64,000 nt of DNA, taken from the NCBI RefSeq assembly GCF_001039275.2, contig NZ_CP030117.1, positions 4,092,001-4,156,000 of the forward strand, read 5' to 3'. How positions within the stretch are numbered: position 1 is the stretch's first letter; each line of letters opens with the position of its first letter. The translations under genes were made by a program, and so were the position numbers. Shown here in pieces: positions 8,280-18,919 of the stretch. Source of the DNA: Brevibacillus brevis (GTDB lineage: Bacteria; Bacillota; Bacilli; Brevibacillales; Brevibacillaceae). Below the pieces are notes generated by a model. The model did no database searches and had not been told where the DNA came from. It saw only the letters and a list, made by a program, of their open reading frames with translations.

Positions 8280-8338
8280 ATCATAATCGCTCCTTCTAAA
8301 ACTCTCTAAGCAAATCTACCTATCATCTTCTGCCATGA

Positions 8339-9481
8339 TCATAACGTTTTAAGTATTCTCGTTCTGGCTGCGACAGCCCACTCGATTTTTGTCAATACCT
8401 GGCAGTACGCTTCACTCATCTCTGCTACATTTGCTGTCTCCTCTGCTTGAGTCAGCACACGCCATACGTCACTCTTGCTTTTATACCAATCTAACTCCTT
8501 TGGCGGATCATGGTGCACAGGTCTCCAAACTTGACGCAGCGTTGGGGAAAACATCCGTTTTGCCTCTGAGCGTAGCTGACAGTTCATTAGTTTTACCTGA
8601 TAAGGCTTGCCAGGATCTGTATTATTCACATCGTGAAAGAGATGGGGCCAATAATCTTTTCGCGAACCTGTGTGTGGCTGTTCCAATGCCCAAGTGTACG
8701 CTGCCTCCTGCCTTTTCTGGCCCCCGAATAGCAGACTGTACAGCCTTTTTCCCAAGCTGATTCTCTCTAATAAAGAGGCAAAATGAAACACTCGCTCACC
8801 CGCGAGCTGCAAGGAGCTTCCCTGTTCATCAGCCACTGTCCGATGGGGAAACAAGATCATATTCAGTTGCAAAAGCTCCTGTAGGGCAAACGGGATTGTG
8901 CGGACAACTGAATTTTGATAGGCCGGTTCTTTCATGACCTGTTCTTCCAAGTAGTTTTGTTCATTGATAATCAAGCCAATGGTGAGCAGCTCTTTGTCGG
9001 TGGTCTTCCAGAAATGATTCCAGATCGCCTGCATGAAAGTAGAGACGCCCAGATGAGGAAGTATATAAAAAAGGTTGGTCTGTCGCCTCACACTCTCTTC
9101 ATACAGTAACAATTGAGGGTACGCATCGTGAAAAATCAGCCAGTTTCCCCGCTCCAAAAACGAAAAATAATCCTGCTGCTCTTTTGTTCGTAGCAAGCGA
9201 GGCAATAATTCTCCCCGCAAATCGGTCATACTCCATCCCGCATTACGCGATACGAGATGGGCCAATAGCGCCCAATGAATTTGTGGATGCTTTTGATAAA
9301 ACGACAAATAGGCGCGCGTTCTGTCTATGTTGTCACGGTTGTGGGCGAGCGTCTCCTGCCTAATCTGCTCTACCGTCTTTTGATCTTGTGCTGGCAATGG
9401 TGCTGCTGTCGCCGTACGGACTTTCCCCAGATTTTTGGCAAGCGGCAAGCGAGATGCGTATTGGTACCACGAGAAACCCAC
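8339..9481 (-). CDS. DUF2515 (YppC-like) protein
   Basis: A 380-residue soluble protein resembling the DUF2515 family (B. subtilis YppC). Recognisable patches are ISRNAGWSMTDL-like HLVSRNAGWSM, FLERGNWLIFHDAYPQLL and YPHLGVSTFMQAIW-like text around residues 80-175. It starts at GTG 9481 behind AGGGGGAAG. It diverges from the triterpene cyclase with only 56 bases between the two starts. The family's function is unknown. Alpha-helical content with many aromatic residues is typical, and I see no membrane segment. Confidence 0.85.
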   Translation of the reverse strand: MGFSWYQYASRLPLAKNLGKVRTATAAPLPAQDQKTVEQIRQETLAHNRDNIDRTRAYLSFYQKHPQIHWALLAHLVSRNAGWSMTDLRGELLPRLLRTKEQQDYFSFLERGNWLIFHDAYPQLLLYEESVRRQTNLFYILPHLGVSTFMQAIWNHFWKTTDKELLTIGLIINEQNYLEEQVMKEPAYQNSVVRTIPFALQELLQLNMILFPHRTVADEQGSSLQLAGERVFHFASLLERISLGKRLYSLLFGGQKRQEAAYTWALEQPHTGSRKDYWPHLFHDVNNTDPGKPYQVKLMNCQLRSEAKRMFSPTLRQVWRPVHHDPPKELDWYKSKSDVWRVLTQAEETANVAEMSEAYCQVLTKIEWAVAARTRILKTL

Positions 9482-9537
9482 CGATGCTCTTCCCCCTCTC
9501 TTCCTCAGGCGACGTATTTTATCGGGAGGTGAATGAG

Positions 9538-11436
9538 TTGCGTGAAGTCCAGCAAGAAATTAACCGCATTCAAGCCTTTTTGTTACAGCGCCAACAAGAG
9601 GATGGCACTTGGCGCTTTTGTCTGGAAAGCTCACCAATGACAGATTCTCACATGATCATCCTATTGCGCACGCTGGGTATTCATGATGAGCGTTTGATGG
9701 AGAAGCTCACTGCTCACATCACGTCTCTCCAACACGATAATGGGGCATGGAAGCTGTACCCTGACGAGCATGAAGGCCATCTATCTACGACGATTGATTC
9801 GTATTACGCCCTTCTGCTATCAGGCAAATACACGAAGGACGAACCGAGAATGGCTCTGGCTCGCTCGTTTATTTTGGAAAAGGGTGGGCTGACACAAGCG
9901 AACATGCTGACCAAATTCTCTACAGCCTTGACCGGCCAATACCAGTGGCCACCGCATTTTCTCGTTCCCGTCGAGATTGCTCTATTGCCCCCGAGCTTCC
10001 CTGTCAGCTTTTATGATTTTGTCGGGTACGCACGAGTCCATCTTGCCCCCATGATGATTGTGGCTGATCGCAAATATGTAAAAAAGCCTGACGATGCGCC
10101 AGACTTGTCCGATCTGTATGCAGATACACCTATCACTCGCGGGCTATATCCACATCGATTCTTAGAGAATTTCCTCCAAGAGGGGCAAGCGTTCCTCGCC
10201 ACCATTCACGATTCCTTACAGCGTCTCCCCTTTTTACCCGGGCAACTGCACAAGCTCGCCCTACGGCGCCTGGAACAATACATCCTTGCGCGAATCGAGC
10301 CGGACGGTACTCTGTACAATTATTCGACCTCCACCTTATTCATGATTTTTGCGTTACTTGCTCGCGGTTATTCTCCGAAAGACCCTCTCATCCAAAAAGC
10401 GATGCAGGGCCTTACGAATAGTGTCTACGATTATGAAAACGGCGCACATTTGCAGTTAGCTACCTCAGCCGTCTGGGACACGGCACTCTTGGCTTCTTCT
10501 CTGCAAAAAAGCGGACTTTCTACCACACATCCCGCGATTCAAAAAGCAAATCGTTACCTGCTCCAAAAGCAGCAGCATACGTACGGTGACTGGAAAATTC
10601 GCAATCCAAATGGAAAGCCTGGCGGTTGGGGCTTTTCTGACTATAACACCATGAACCCGGATATTGATGATACGACGGCTGCTCTGCGCTCTCTGCGCCA
10701 TCTTGCCCGTACGGATATCACAACAGCAGCCGCTTGGAATCGCGGTCTCGAATGGCTATTATCCATGCAAAACGACGATGGGGGCTGGCCTGCTTTTGAA
10801 CGAAATACTGATGCTGATTTCATTCGCCACCTGCCGATCGAAGGAGCCGATACCGTCAGTACAGATCCCTCCTCTGCCGATTTGACAGGGAGGACTTTGG
10901 AATTTTTTGGAAACTATGCCGACCGAACATTGACTGACCCCCATGTAGAAAAAGGAGTCCGCTGGCTTCTCAAACATCAAGAGTCCGACGGCTCCTGGTA
11001 TGGACGTTGGGGAATTGCTTACCTATATGGTACATGGGCTGCGATTACCGGACTGATGGCGATTGGCTTTTCCCCTACGGATCCCGCCATTCAAAAAGCG
11101 GTTGCGTGGCTGGTTGCCAACCAAAATCCCGACGGCGGCTGGGGAGAATCTTGCCAAAGCGATCAGAAAAAAACGTACGTCCCCCTCGGAGCAAGTACTC
11201 CCTCGCAGACAGCATGGGCAACCGATGCATTAATAGCCGTATCATCAAACCCGACACCAGAGCTTCAACGAGGGATTCGCTATTTGCTCACTCACAATCA
11301 AGCAAATGACTGGACAACTCGCTACCCGACTGGCGGGGGACGTCCTGGCGGCACTTACTTTGCTTATCACAGCTATCGTTGGATTTGGCCGTTGCTGGCT
11401 CTCAGCCACTACCAGACGAAATACGCGAACACGTAA
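9538..11436 (+). CDS. sqhC: Squalene-hopene / sporulenol-type cyclase
   Basis: A 632-residue class II triterpene cyclase that cyclises squalene or a C35 tetraprenyl curcumene at the membrane. The catalytic acid motif DIDD (D375, D377, D378) is intact. QW repeats such as QNDDGGWPAF, QESDGSWYGRWG and QNPDGGWGESC recur toward the C-terminus. I chose TTG 9538 because GGGAGG lies 7 nt upstream, and the resulting length equals the B. subtilis enzyme. Upstream in-frame codons lie within the divergent gene. Next to the gerP spore genes, a spore-lipid role (sporulene) is plausible. Hopene and sporulenol synthesis cannot be told apart by eye. Confidence 0.93.
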   Translation: MREVQQEINRIQAFLLQRQQEDGTWRFCLESSPMTDSHMIILLRTLGIHDERLMEKLTAHITSLQHDNGAWKLYPDEHEGHLSTTIDSYYALLLSGKYTKDEPRMALARSFILEKGGLTQANMLTKFSTALTGQYQWPPHFLVPVEIALLPPSFPVSFYDFVGYARVHLAPMMIVADRKYVKKPDDAPDLSDLYADTPITRGLYPHRFLENFLQEGQAFLATIHDSLQRLPFLPGQLHKLALRRLEQYILARIEPDGTLYNYSTSTLFMIFALLARGYSPKDPLIQKAMQGLTNSVYDYENGAHLQLATSAVWDTALLASSLQKSGLSTTHPAIQKANRYLLQKQQHTYGDWKIRNPNGKPGGWGFSDYNTMNPDIDDTTAALRSLRHLARTDITTAAAWNRGLEWLLSMQNDDGGWPAFERNTDADFIRHLPIEGADTVSTDPSSADLTGRTLEFFGNYADRTLTDPHVEKGVRWLLKHQESDGSWYGRWGIAYLYGTWAAITGLMAIGFSPTDPAIQKAVAWLVANQNPDGGWGESCQSDQKKTYVPLGASTPSQTAWATDALIAVSSNPTPELQRGIRYLLTHNQANDWTTRYPTGGGRPGGTYFAYHSYRWIWPLLALSHYQTKYANT

Positions 11437-11445
11437 AAAACACCT

Positions 11446-11643
11446 CTACCCTCTTCGCAAACCAAGGTCTAACGGCTGGAGAGGGACCTGGGGGGAATAA
11501 ATCACGGCGTGTGGCGGCGTATCAAATATAGAGTAGCAAGACAGGACATCGGTGTCCCCAATCAGCACAATCGACGACTTATTTACGCCACCAAAGCTGA
11601 AATCACCGACGTCTATTTTTTTATTCGTCACCTTCATATTCAT
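11446..11643 (-). CDS. GerPD-like spore germination protein
   Basis: A 65-residue protein with the GerPD/GerPB-type core GGVNKSSIVLIGDTDVLSCYSIFDTPP. It lies on the strand opposite the gerP operon, convergent with the cyclase, and starts behind AAGGAG. It resembles canonical GerPD at least as closely as the operon copy at 12911 does (FDTPP versus YETPP). A sigma-K promoter match lies upstream at 11685-11712. GerP proteins sit in the spore coat and help germinants cross it. This copy probably acts with them (inference). Confidence 0.8.
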   Translation of the reverse strand: MNMKVTNKKIDVGDFSFGGVNKSSIVLIGDTDVLSCYSIFDTPPHAVIYSPQVPLQPLDLGLRRG

Positions 11644-11684
11644 GGAACTTTTTCTCCTTTTCCTAAAACTCGCGCCTATCTATA

Positions 11685-11712
11685 CATCGTATGCTGCTCA
11701 CATGAGTTCGGT
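11685..11712 (-). promoter_or_regulatory. Putative sigma-K promoter of the gerPD-like gene
   Basis: On the minus strand AC (11712-11711), a 17-nt spacer and CATACGATG (11693-11685) approximate the sigma-K consensus AC-N16/17-CATAnnnTA, about 42 nt before the start. Confidence 0.6.
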
Positions 11713-11729
11713 CGCAAAAACAGGTATGA

Positions 11730-11756
11730 ACACCCACTGGCCTACGACATACAATA
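11730..11756 (+). promoter_or_regulatory. Sigma-K promoter of the gerP operon
   Basis: AC (11730-11731), a 16-nt spacer and CATACAATA (11748-11756) match the mother-cell sigma-K consensus AC-N16-CATAnnnTA completely. It lies 34 nt before the gerPA start. gerP operons of other Bacillales are transcribed by sigma-K. Confidence 0.8.
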
Positions 11757-11790
11757 CAGAGAGGATCTCTCCCAAAAGGATGTGCCGAAC

Positions 11791-12042
11791 ATGCCAGCAT
11801 TCGTTGGAGTCATCAATGTAAACAACGTGGGCGGCGTTTTCAATGTCGGAGACGTCCGTAAAATCGCACCTACCACTTATGCCAAAACCTTCGCGGGTGG
11901 AGGATCATTCAATTCTGGTACCAATCTGTCCTTTAAAATTCCACGTAGCGTCGTCTACGTCAATGAACAATCCGATAATGATATTCCGCTTTTTGTAGAA
12001 GAAACGAACGATTTCAGGGCAAAGGGACGAGATTTCGCATGA
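11791..12042 (+). CDS. gerPA: Spore germination protein GerPA
   Basis: First gene of the gerP operon, 83 residues. The N-terminal half has the GerPA/GerPF core (MPAFVGVINVNN, VFNVGD, AKTFAGGGSFNSG). The C-terminal half (IPRSVVYVNEQSDNDIPLF) departs from the usual ATNTxDxDxVD ending of this family and is longer than the roughly 73 residues common elsewhere. I chose ATG 11791 because homologues begin MPA and AAAAGGATG precedes it; the longer open frame upstream lacks family similarity. GerP proteins act in the coat to let small germinants reach inner-membrane receptors. Confidence 0.88.
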   Translation: MPAFVGVINVNNVGGVFNVGDVRKIAPTTYAKTFAGGGSFNSGTNLSFKIPRSVVYVNEQSDNDIPLFVEETNDFRAKGRDFA

Positions 12043-12284
12043 ATTTTTTTGTGACGCAACATATCGTCATCAATTCACTCAAGATCGAAGGCATAAGCAA
12101 CTCTTCGGTGTGCCAAATAGGAAGCGCAGGGATTATCAAGCCCGTTTCCAAGCTGTACAACACCGGCGGATTCACAGAGCCAGCACCACAGGTGGGACCT
12201 CTACCCTCAACCGGTGCGGAAGAATTCGTGCCCCTCATTCCATTGGTTCAGCCTTCACCTGTTCGCTCTGGCACTCTTAGATGA
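12039..12284 (+). CDS. gerPB: Spore germination protein GerPB
   Basis: An 81-residue GerPB with the family core INSLKIEGISNSSVCQIGSAG and KLYNTGGFTEPAP. It overlaps gerPA by 4 nt (ATGA), which indicates translational coupling. The C-terminal tail is proline-rich. It is a spore-coat protein needed for normal permeability to germinants, acting with the other Gerp proteins. Confidence 0.92.
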   Translation: MNFFVTQHIVINSLKIEGISNSSVCQIGSAGIIKPVSKLYNTGGFTEPAPQVGPLPSTGAEEFVPLIPLVQPSPVRSGTLR

Positions 12285-12299
12285 AGAAGGATGGTCGTC

Positions 12300-12914
12300 A
12301 TGTACATGGATCCCGAAATGATGCAGTATATTCAACAGTTACATGACTATATACAATTGCAAAACGATAAGATCGAGAAATTGAAGCAAATGATTGAACA
12401 GCTTCAGCAAGATGTAAATGATCTCAAGGAAAAACAGATTCCTTCCGTCATCAAAAACGAGTACAAATTCGACCTGCTAAAAGTTGAGCGACTGGAAGGG
12501 ACTCTCAATATCGGTTTAAACCCGAAAGGAAATGATGCAGGAATCGGTGATTTTTCCATCAATCAATCGATGGATGTCCCTAATCCGCACCAAAGCAATG
12601 CCCCACTTTTTGACCGTGTCCAGAAAGAAATTTATCAATACTTAGAGCAAGATGCCTACCTCGTTCTTGAAAGAATCGAAACAGAGTGCAACTATCCACT
12701 GGATAACAATTATCGTGCCTTTATCTTGGATGACATTAAAAAGCAGATCGATCAACGGATTAGGTATTACCTGAGCGAGCTCCCTACCGATGAACTAGAA
12801 CCAGAGCAGCTCGATGCTTTCGTGCAAAATACGGTCCAAAAAGTGAAACGGGATATCAACAAGACCTGCGAAACATTCGTGAAAAATTTGCCTCGTGAGG
12901 TGAACGAACCATGA
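12300..12914 (+). CDS. gerPC: Spore germination protein GerPC
   Basis: GerPC, about 204 residues and the largest Gerp protein. A coiled coil fills about residues 10-50 (heptads in IQLQNDKIEKLKQMIEQL), followed by a mixed region and a helical C-terminus. I chose the ATG at 12300 because AAGAAGG lies about 9 nt upstream; an ATG three codons earlier abuts that site. It sits between gerPB and gerPD, overlapping gerPD by 4 nt. The coiled coil suggests it scaffolds the coat-localised complex (inference). Confidence 0.9.
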   Translation: MYMDPEMMQYIQQLHDYIQLQNDKIEKLKQMIEQLQQDVNDLKEKQIPSVIKNEYKFDLLKVERLEGTLNIGLNPKGNDAGIGDFSINQSMDVPNPHQSNAPLFDRVQKEIYQYLEQDAYLVLERIETECNYPLDNNYRAFILDDIKKQIDQRIRYYLSELPTDELEPEQLDAFVQNTVQKVKRDINKTCETFVKNLPREVNEP

Positions 12915-13102
12915 TGAGGTATCAAGTGATTAACGAAGCCATTTGTGTAAAGAAGGTCTCTGTCAGTGCTCTCACTTCTGCCGCTTCCTTGTTTATTGGG
13001 GACACACAGACAGTAGACCTCAGAGCGATTTATGAAACGCCACCCGAAAAAATGATTGTCGGAGCCACGATCCCGATTGATACTGCGCTGCCTGCTTCAT
13101 AA
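12911..13102 (+). CDS. gerPD: Spore germination protein GerPD
   Basis: A 63-residue GerPD-position protein with the core VSVSALTSAASLFIGDTQTVD and YETPPEKMIVG. It overlaps gerPC by 4 nt and is followed 14 nt later by gerPE. It is more divergent from typical GerPD than the minus-strand paralogue at 11446, but its operon position supports the assignment. Confidence 0.88.
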   Translation: MMRYQVINEAICVKKVSVSALTSAASLFIGDTQTVDLRAIYETPPEKMIVGATIPIDTALPAS

Positions 13103-13116
13103 GGAGGGTTGTCACC

Positions 13117-13509
13117 ATGTACCGAAGGACCAGTCATGTCCGTAAGCTGGATGTTCTCTCGGTCGATACCTCATCTGTTCTGCAAATAGGTGATTCGCGG
13201 CAGATTGATGCTGTCGCAAACATATTAGCTGTCCAACGCGAGCAGGCCATCTTCTATGAAAATGAATTTATGTTTGAGAATTACTCGGCCTTTTCCGTTC
13301 CTTTAACTCCCCCTAGTCTCTCAGATCCGATTTGCATCGATACGTTCCACGACTGCCCGTACATTTTCATCCGAAAAGTGGAAGTCCCTTTCTTAGCAGG
13401 ATCCTCCGTTGTCCATGTTGGTTCGAACGAATCCATAAAACTCGAAACACGAGTCGTAAATATTCGTCACATTTTCCGAGAAGAGCCAAAAACTGGAGGG
13501 AGGGGGTAA
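13117..13509 (+). CDS. gerPE: Spore germination protein GerPE
   Basis: A 130-residue GerPE. It opens with RRTSHVRKLDVLSVDTSSVLQIGDS and contains a second copy of the VGSSVVHVG-like GerP motif near residue 100 (AGSSVVHVGSNESI), so it looks like an internally duplicated GerP unit. It has a good AAGGAGG ribosome site. It lies between gerPD and gerPF in the standard operon order. Confidence 0.9.
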   Translation: MYRRTSHVRKLDVLSVDTSSVLQIGDSRQIDAVANILAVQREQAIFYENEFMFENYSAFSVPLTPPSLSDPICIDTFHDCPYIFIRKVEVPFLAGSSVVHVGSNESIKLETRVVNIRHIFREEPKTGGRG

Positions 13510-13512
13510 GCT

Positions 13513-13728
13513 GTGCCTTCTGTCATTGGAGCTGTCAATATCAATAATAATTCGGGTACAGTTAACTTCGGAGATACGCTCAACATATCGCCAAAAACAG
13601 CCGCCAAGACATTCTCCGGTTCAGGAGGCGGCAACACAGGTAACGTCGTCAACACGCTCAATGGTGTCAACGCAACGAATACACTGGACCCCAATGTCGT
13701 CGATCAACCGATGTTTGGGAACATCTAA
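13513..13728 (+). CDS. gerPF: Spore germination protein GerPF
   Basis: A 71-residue GerPF that starts at GTG behind GGGAGGGGG. It shows the full family pattern: MPSVIGAVNINNNSG, VNFGDTLNISPK, AKTFSGSGGGNTG and the terminal ATNTLDPNVVDQP. It is the last gene of the operon, followed 7 nt later by a terminator. It is related to GerPA, whose C-terminal half here is aberrant while this one is canonical. Confidence 0.93.
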   Translation: MPSVIGAVNINNNSGTVNFGDTLNISPKTAAKTFSGSGGGNTGNVVNTLNGVNATNTLDPNVVDQPMFGNI

Positions 13729-13734
13729 TCCCGG

Positions 13735-13767
13735 CAGTGTTAATGTCTTTCCATTGACACTGTTTTT
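13735..13767 (+). terminator. Intrinsic terminator of the gerP operon
   Basis: Stem CAGTGTTAATG/CATTGACACTG, then TTTTTA, just after the gerPF stop and before the convergent rph gene. Confidence 0.8.
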
Positions 13768-13813
13768 ATTTTGGCTGAAAACGAAACAAAAAAGGAGGCA
13801 CGAGGCCCCCTGA

Positions 13814-16429
<2,616 letters not shown>

Positions 16430-16549
16430 TCAATATCTCTCCTAACCATTAAATTGAGAAAAAACATTTGACAAGAGTTCGCCAGCATGATACGATTAAA
16501 GTGTAAGATGCGATATTTATGACTACATAAATAAAACAGTCGTGATTTG

Positions 16550-16578
16550 ATTATATCATCGTGTCTGTTTATGTGCAA
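16550..16578 (-). promoter_or_regulatory. Sigma-A promoter of rph
   Basis: On the minus strand TTGCAC (16578-16573), a 17-nt spacer and a perfect TATAAT (16555-16550). Transcription should begin near 16543, giving a leader of about 110 nt that contains the small inverted repeat GACT...AGTC. Confidence 0.8.
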
Positions 16579-16579
16579 T

Positions 16580-16616
16580 AAAAAAGAACCTGGTAGAAAT
16601 ACTCAGGTTCTTTTTT
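16580..16616 (-). terminator. Intrinsic terminator after the Hsp20 gene
   Basis: Stem AAAAAAGAACCTG/CAGGTTCTTTTTT with an 11-nt loop. It ends 2 nt before the rph -35 box, so it insulates rph from the upstream gene and, being symmetrical, could work in both directions. Confidence 0.88.
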
Positions 16617-16640
16617 GATTTTTCCAGTACCACCCTGCTT

Positions 16641-17240
16641 TTACAAGCTCGCTTTAAATGTTGTTTTTCGTTCGTTCGCAGCTCCATCACGCATCAAATA
16701 GATTTCTAACACCCCATCCTGATACTGGGCCCTCATCCCTTTTGAACGAACAGAAACCGGTAGAGCCAGCTTGCGATAAAAGGGGCCGTAGCTTCGTTCC
16801 CCTTGCGTACGAAGCCCCTGGTGCTCACTTTCTTTGATGATCCCTTTGATCTCCAGCAACCGTTGGTCGGAGAGAGTAATCTCCAAACTATCGCGATCGA
16901 AGCCCGGCAGTTCACAGGAAACAATGACCATTTGCTCTGATTGGAAGATATCCGAGACGGGGGAAAAATGCGAATCGTCTACCTGCCCGAAACGCATCGA
17001 TTTTTCCTTCGTCTTTTTTTTCCCCTTTTTCACGGGTGGTACATTTGGCGCGGCGGCGGTGGCCGTCTTTTGTGCTGCTTGCTTGTTGAGCGTCGCAATA
17101 TTCTCCCAAAAATTCGTATCCAGCATTTGTCCCATCTGGCTCAATGCTTTCCATGGATGATCTGGGTCAAAGCCGAGCTTGGACAAACTTTCGGATGCTT
17201 TTTGCAACTGTTTCATGGTCTCTTGCAGGTTTTTCATCAC
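16641..17240 (-). CDS. Hsp20/alpha-crystallin family protein with long N-terminal region
   Basis: A 199-residue small heat-shock-type protein. Residues about 95-190 form the alpha-crystallin domain (SCELPGFDRDSLEITLSDQRLLEIKG and GPFYRKLALP), although its closing motif DGVLEIYL is only a loose match to the usual GVLxI. The first 90 residues are helical, with an alanine-rich and then lysine-rich linker (PPVKKGKKKTKEK). Spore-coat proteins of the CotM/CotP type share this fold, so a spore role is possible. No chaperone partner or heat-shock operator is visible. Confidence 0.8.
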   Translation of the reverse strand: MMKNLQETMKQLQKASESLSKLGFDPDHPWKALSQMGQMLDTNFWENIATLNKQAAQKTATAAAPNVPPVKKGKKKTKEKSMRFGQVDDSHFSPVSDIFQSEQMVIVSCELPGFDRDSLEITLSDQRLLEIKGIIKESEHQGLRTQGERSYGPFYRKLALPVSVRSKGMRAQYQDGVLEIYLMRDGAANERKTTFKASL

Positions 17241-17321
17241 TTCCGCACTCCCTTCCCAGCAAAGGCAAGACTGTCTATGTACAATAGAATATGTGCTTTT
17301 GCCTGGGGGGTGTGCTCATGA

Positions 17322-18683
17322 TCATCCAGTTTGCCCTACATCAGCACTATCTGTCGCTGGTGCAGGCGGAGCCAAAATATCTGGTGGTGGCATGTTGCTG
17401 TCCGTTGGCTCAGGATGGGATTGGCCGACATTTCCATCTGGTACACTCGGCGATGTTACAGGCTCCTGTGTTGGTTCTGGAGCCGTATTTGGTGGTGGTG
17501 TGGCTGGTTTTTGTGTTTTTGGCTGCTCTTTTGTACCTGTCGTGGGCTTGGGATTGGGAGCTGACGTTCTCTTCTCCGCTTTCATTTCGACCTTGGCTAC
17601 TTCTGCTACGGCTGCATCACTGAGCTGTTCGCTCGATCCAGCTACACCCACTTCTGTTTGCAGGGCAGTTCGAACAGCTTGCATGTTCTCCCTCGGCCAC
17701 AAGGAATAAGGAGAGCTCCAGATCGCCCCATTATCCAAAGTAACCATGTTGCTTGACGAAAAGCTGGCAAAATCGAGTGCCAATCCTTTAATTTGGTCTG
17801 TCGAGAGATCGGTTTTGATATGCTTACCAACGGTATCCAGCACAGCTGTCAAACTCGTTAATCCATCCATCGACATGCTCTTTTCTGCCACGGCACGAAT
17901 CACCTGCTGCTGTCTACGGTTGCGATCGAAGTCGCTCGAGTTGTAAGCGTCTCCACGTCTGTCGATGCGATGACGGACGAAGCCGAGTGCCTGCTCTCCG
18001 TTCAATACTTGTTTCCCTTTTTTCAAATTACGGTATACCCCTTGCTTCGGCAATTCATATACGAGATCGCGATCTACGTCAACCGTAATCCCGCCCAGCT
18101 TGTCAATGACCGCTGTGAAGCCCTCAAAGTCAAGCTGCACGTAATGCTCAACCGAGATTCCCAGCATGTGATTCAATGTTTTTTTGAGCATCGTCATGCC
18201 ATTTTCTGTAACAGGCTTTCCTTTGATTTCCGCATCTTTCCTGATATTTTCCCCTAATGCAAATACTTCATTGACCTTGTGGTAGCCAGGATAGCCTGGG
18301 ATTTGAACGCGGGTATCACGAGGCAACGATACCATGCTCAGCTTTTGCGTAACCGGATTGGCGACTGCGACGACGAGAACATCCGTGTTCAACATGCCGA
18401 TGTTTTTGCGCGTATCCACCCCGACGATGACAAAGGCGATTGATTTCTTTTGTTCGTACGGCTTTTCTACTACAGGTTGATCCGGCAGCTTGTAAGGGTC
18501 TTCCGTTACGATGTCCAGTGTCTTGTTAAACTGGTTGAGGGCGAAGCCTGCTCCTACAGCCAACAAACAGAGGAACAAGCAACCCGCCAAGAGCAGATAC
18601 ATCCGCTTGCTTCGCTGGCCACGCTTGATCCGTTTACGCGGCTGTTTTGCAGGAGCTTGAGGCTTGTCATTCTTGGCTTGCAC
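17322..18683 (-). CDS. LytR-CpsA-Psr (LCP) family cell-wall polymer transferase
   Basis: Membrane enzyme of the LCP family, which attaches teichoic acid or other glycopolymers to peptidoglycan. A basic cytoplasmic start (RKRIKRGQRSKR) precedes one membrane helix at about 29-48. The LCP domain spans about 80-330, with VGVDTR, SLPRDTRVQIP and GGITVDVDRDLVY. The last 83 residues (371-453) are a proline/threonine-rich low-complexity tail outside the membrane, absent from short LCP proteins. It is a single gene, divergent from the flavoprotein at 18920, with an extended -10 promoter at 18769. Confidence 0.9.
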   Translation of the reverse strand: MQAKNDKPQAPAKQPRKRIKRGQRSKRMYLLLAGCLFLCLLAVGAGFALNQFNKTLDIVTEDPYKLPDQPVVEKPYEQKKSIAFVIVGVDTRKNIGMLNTDVLVVAVANPVTQKLSMVSLPRDTRVQIPGYPGYHKVNEVFALGENIRKDAEIKGKPVTENGMTMLKKTLNHMLGISVEHYVQLDFEGFTAVIDKLGGITVDVDRDLVYELPKQGVYRNLKKGKQVLNGEQALGFVRHRIDRRGDAYNSSDFDRNRRQQQVIRAVAEKSMSMDGLTSLTAVLDTVGKHIKTDLSTDQIKGLALDFASFSSSNMVTLDNGAIWSSPYSLWPRENMQAVRTALQTEVGVAGSSEQLSDAAVAEVAKVEMKAEKRTSAPNPKPTTGTKEQPKTQKPATPPPNTAPEPTQEPVTSPSVPDGNVGQSHPEPTDSNMPPPDILAPPAPATDSADVGQTG

Positions 18684-18768
18684 GTTCGGTTCACTCCTTT
18701 TTTAAATCACAGGGTCCATAGTGCTTTGGGCTTTTCATTTTCAATATATTCTGGAAAACTTTCGTCCC

Positions 18769-18777
18769 ATTTTACCA
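18769..18777 (-). promoter_or_regulatory. Putative extended -10 promoter of the LCP gene
   Basis: On the minus strand TGGTAAAAT (TGn plus TAAAAT), about 85 nt before the start codon. The -35 is poor (ACATTT at 16 nt). Confidence 0.4.
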
Positions 18778-18919
18778 CAAAATGCCGTCAAAATGTAGAA
18801 TCCTGCCGATTCAACTCGAGCGGTTTTCCCTCTGAGTTCTTGCACTTGCGAATCGAAACAGGTAGTCTAAAAATGAGGAAAATCAGATAGATGAATAAGG
18901 GAATCGGAGGGACTTGAGA

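Noticed and set aside
11509..11790. Upstream extension of gerPA
   Set aside because: It covers the sigma-K promoter region and has no similarity to GerP proteins; the family begins MPA at 11791.
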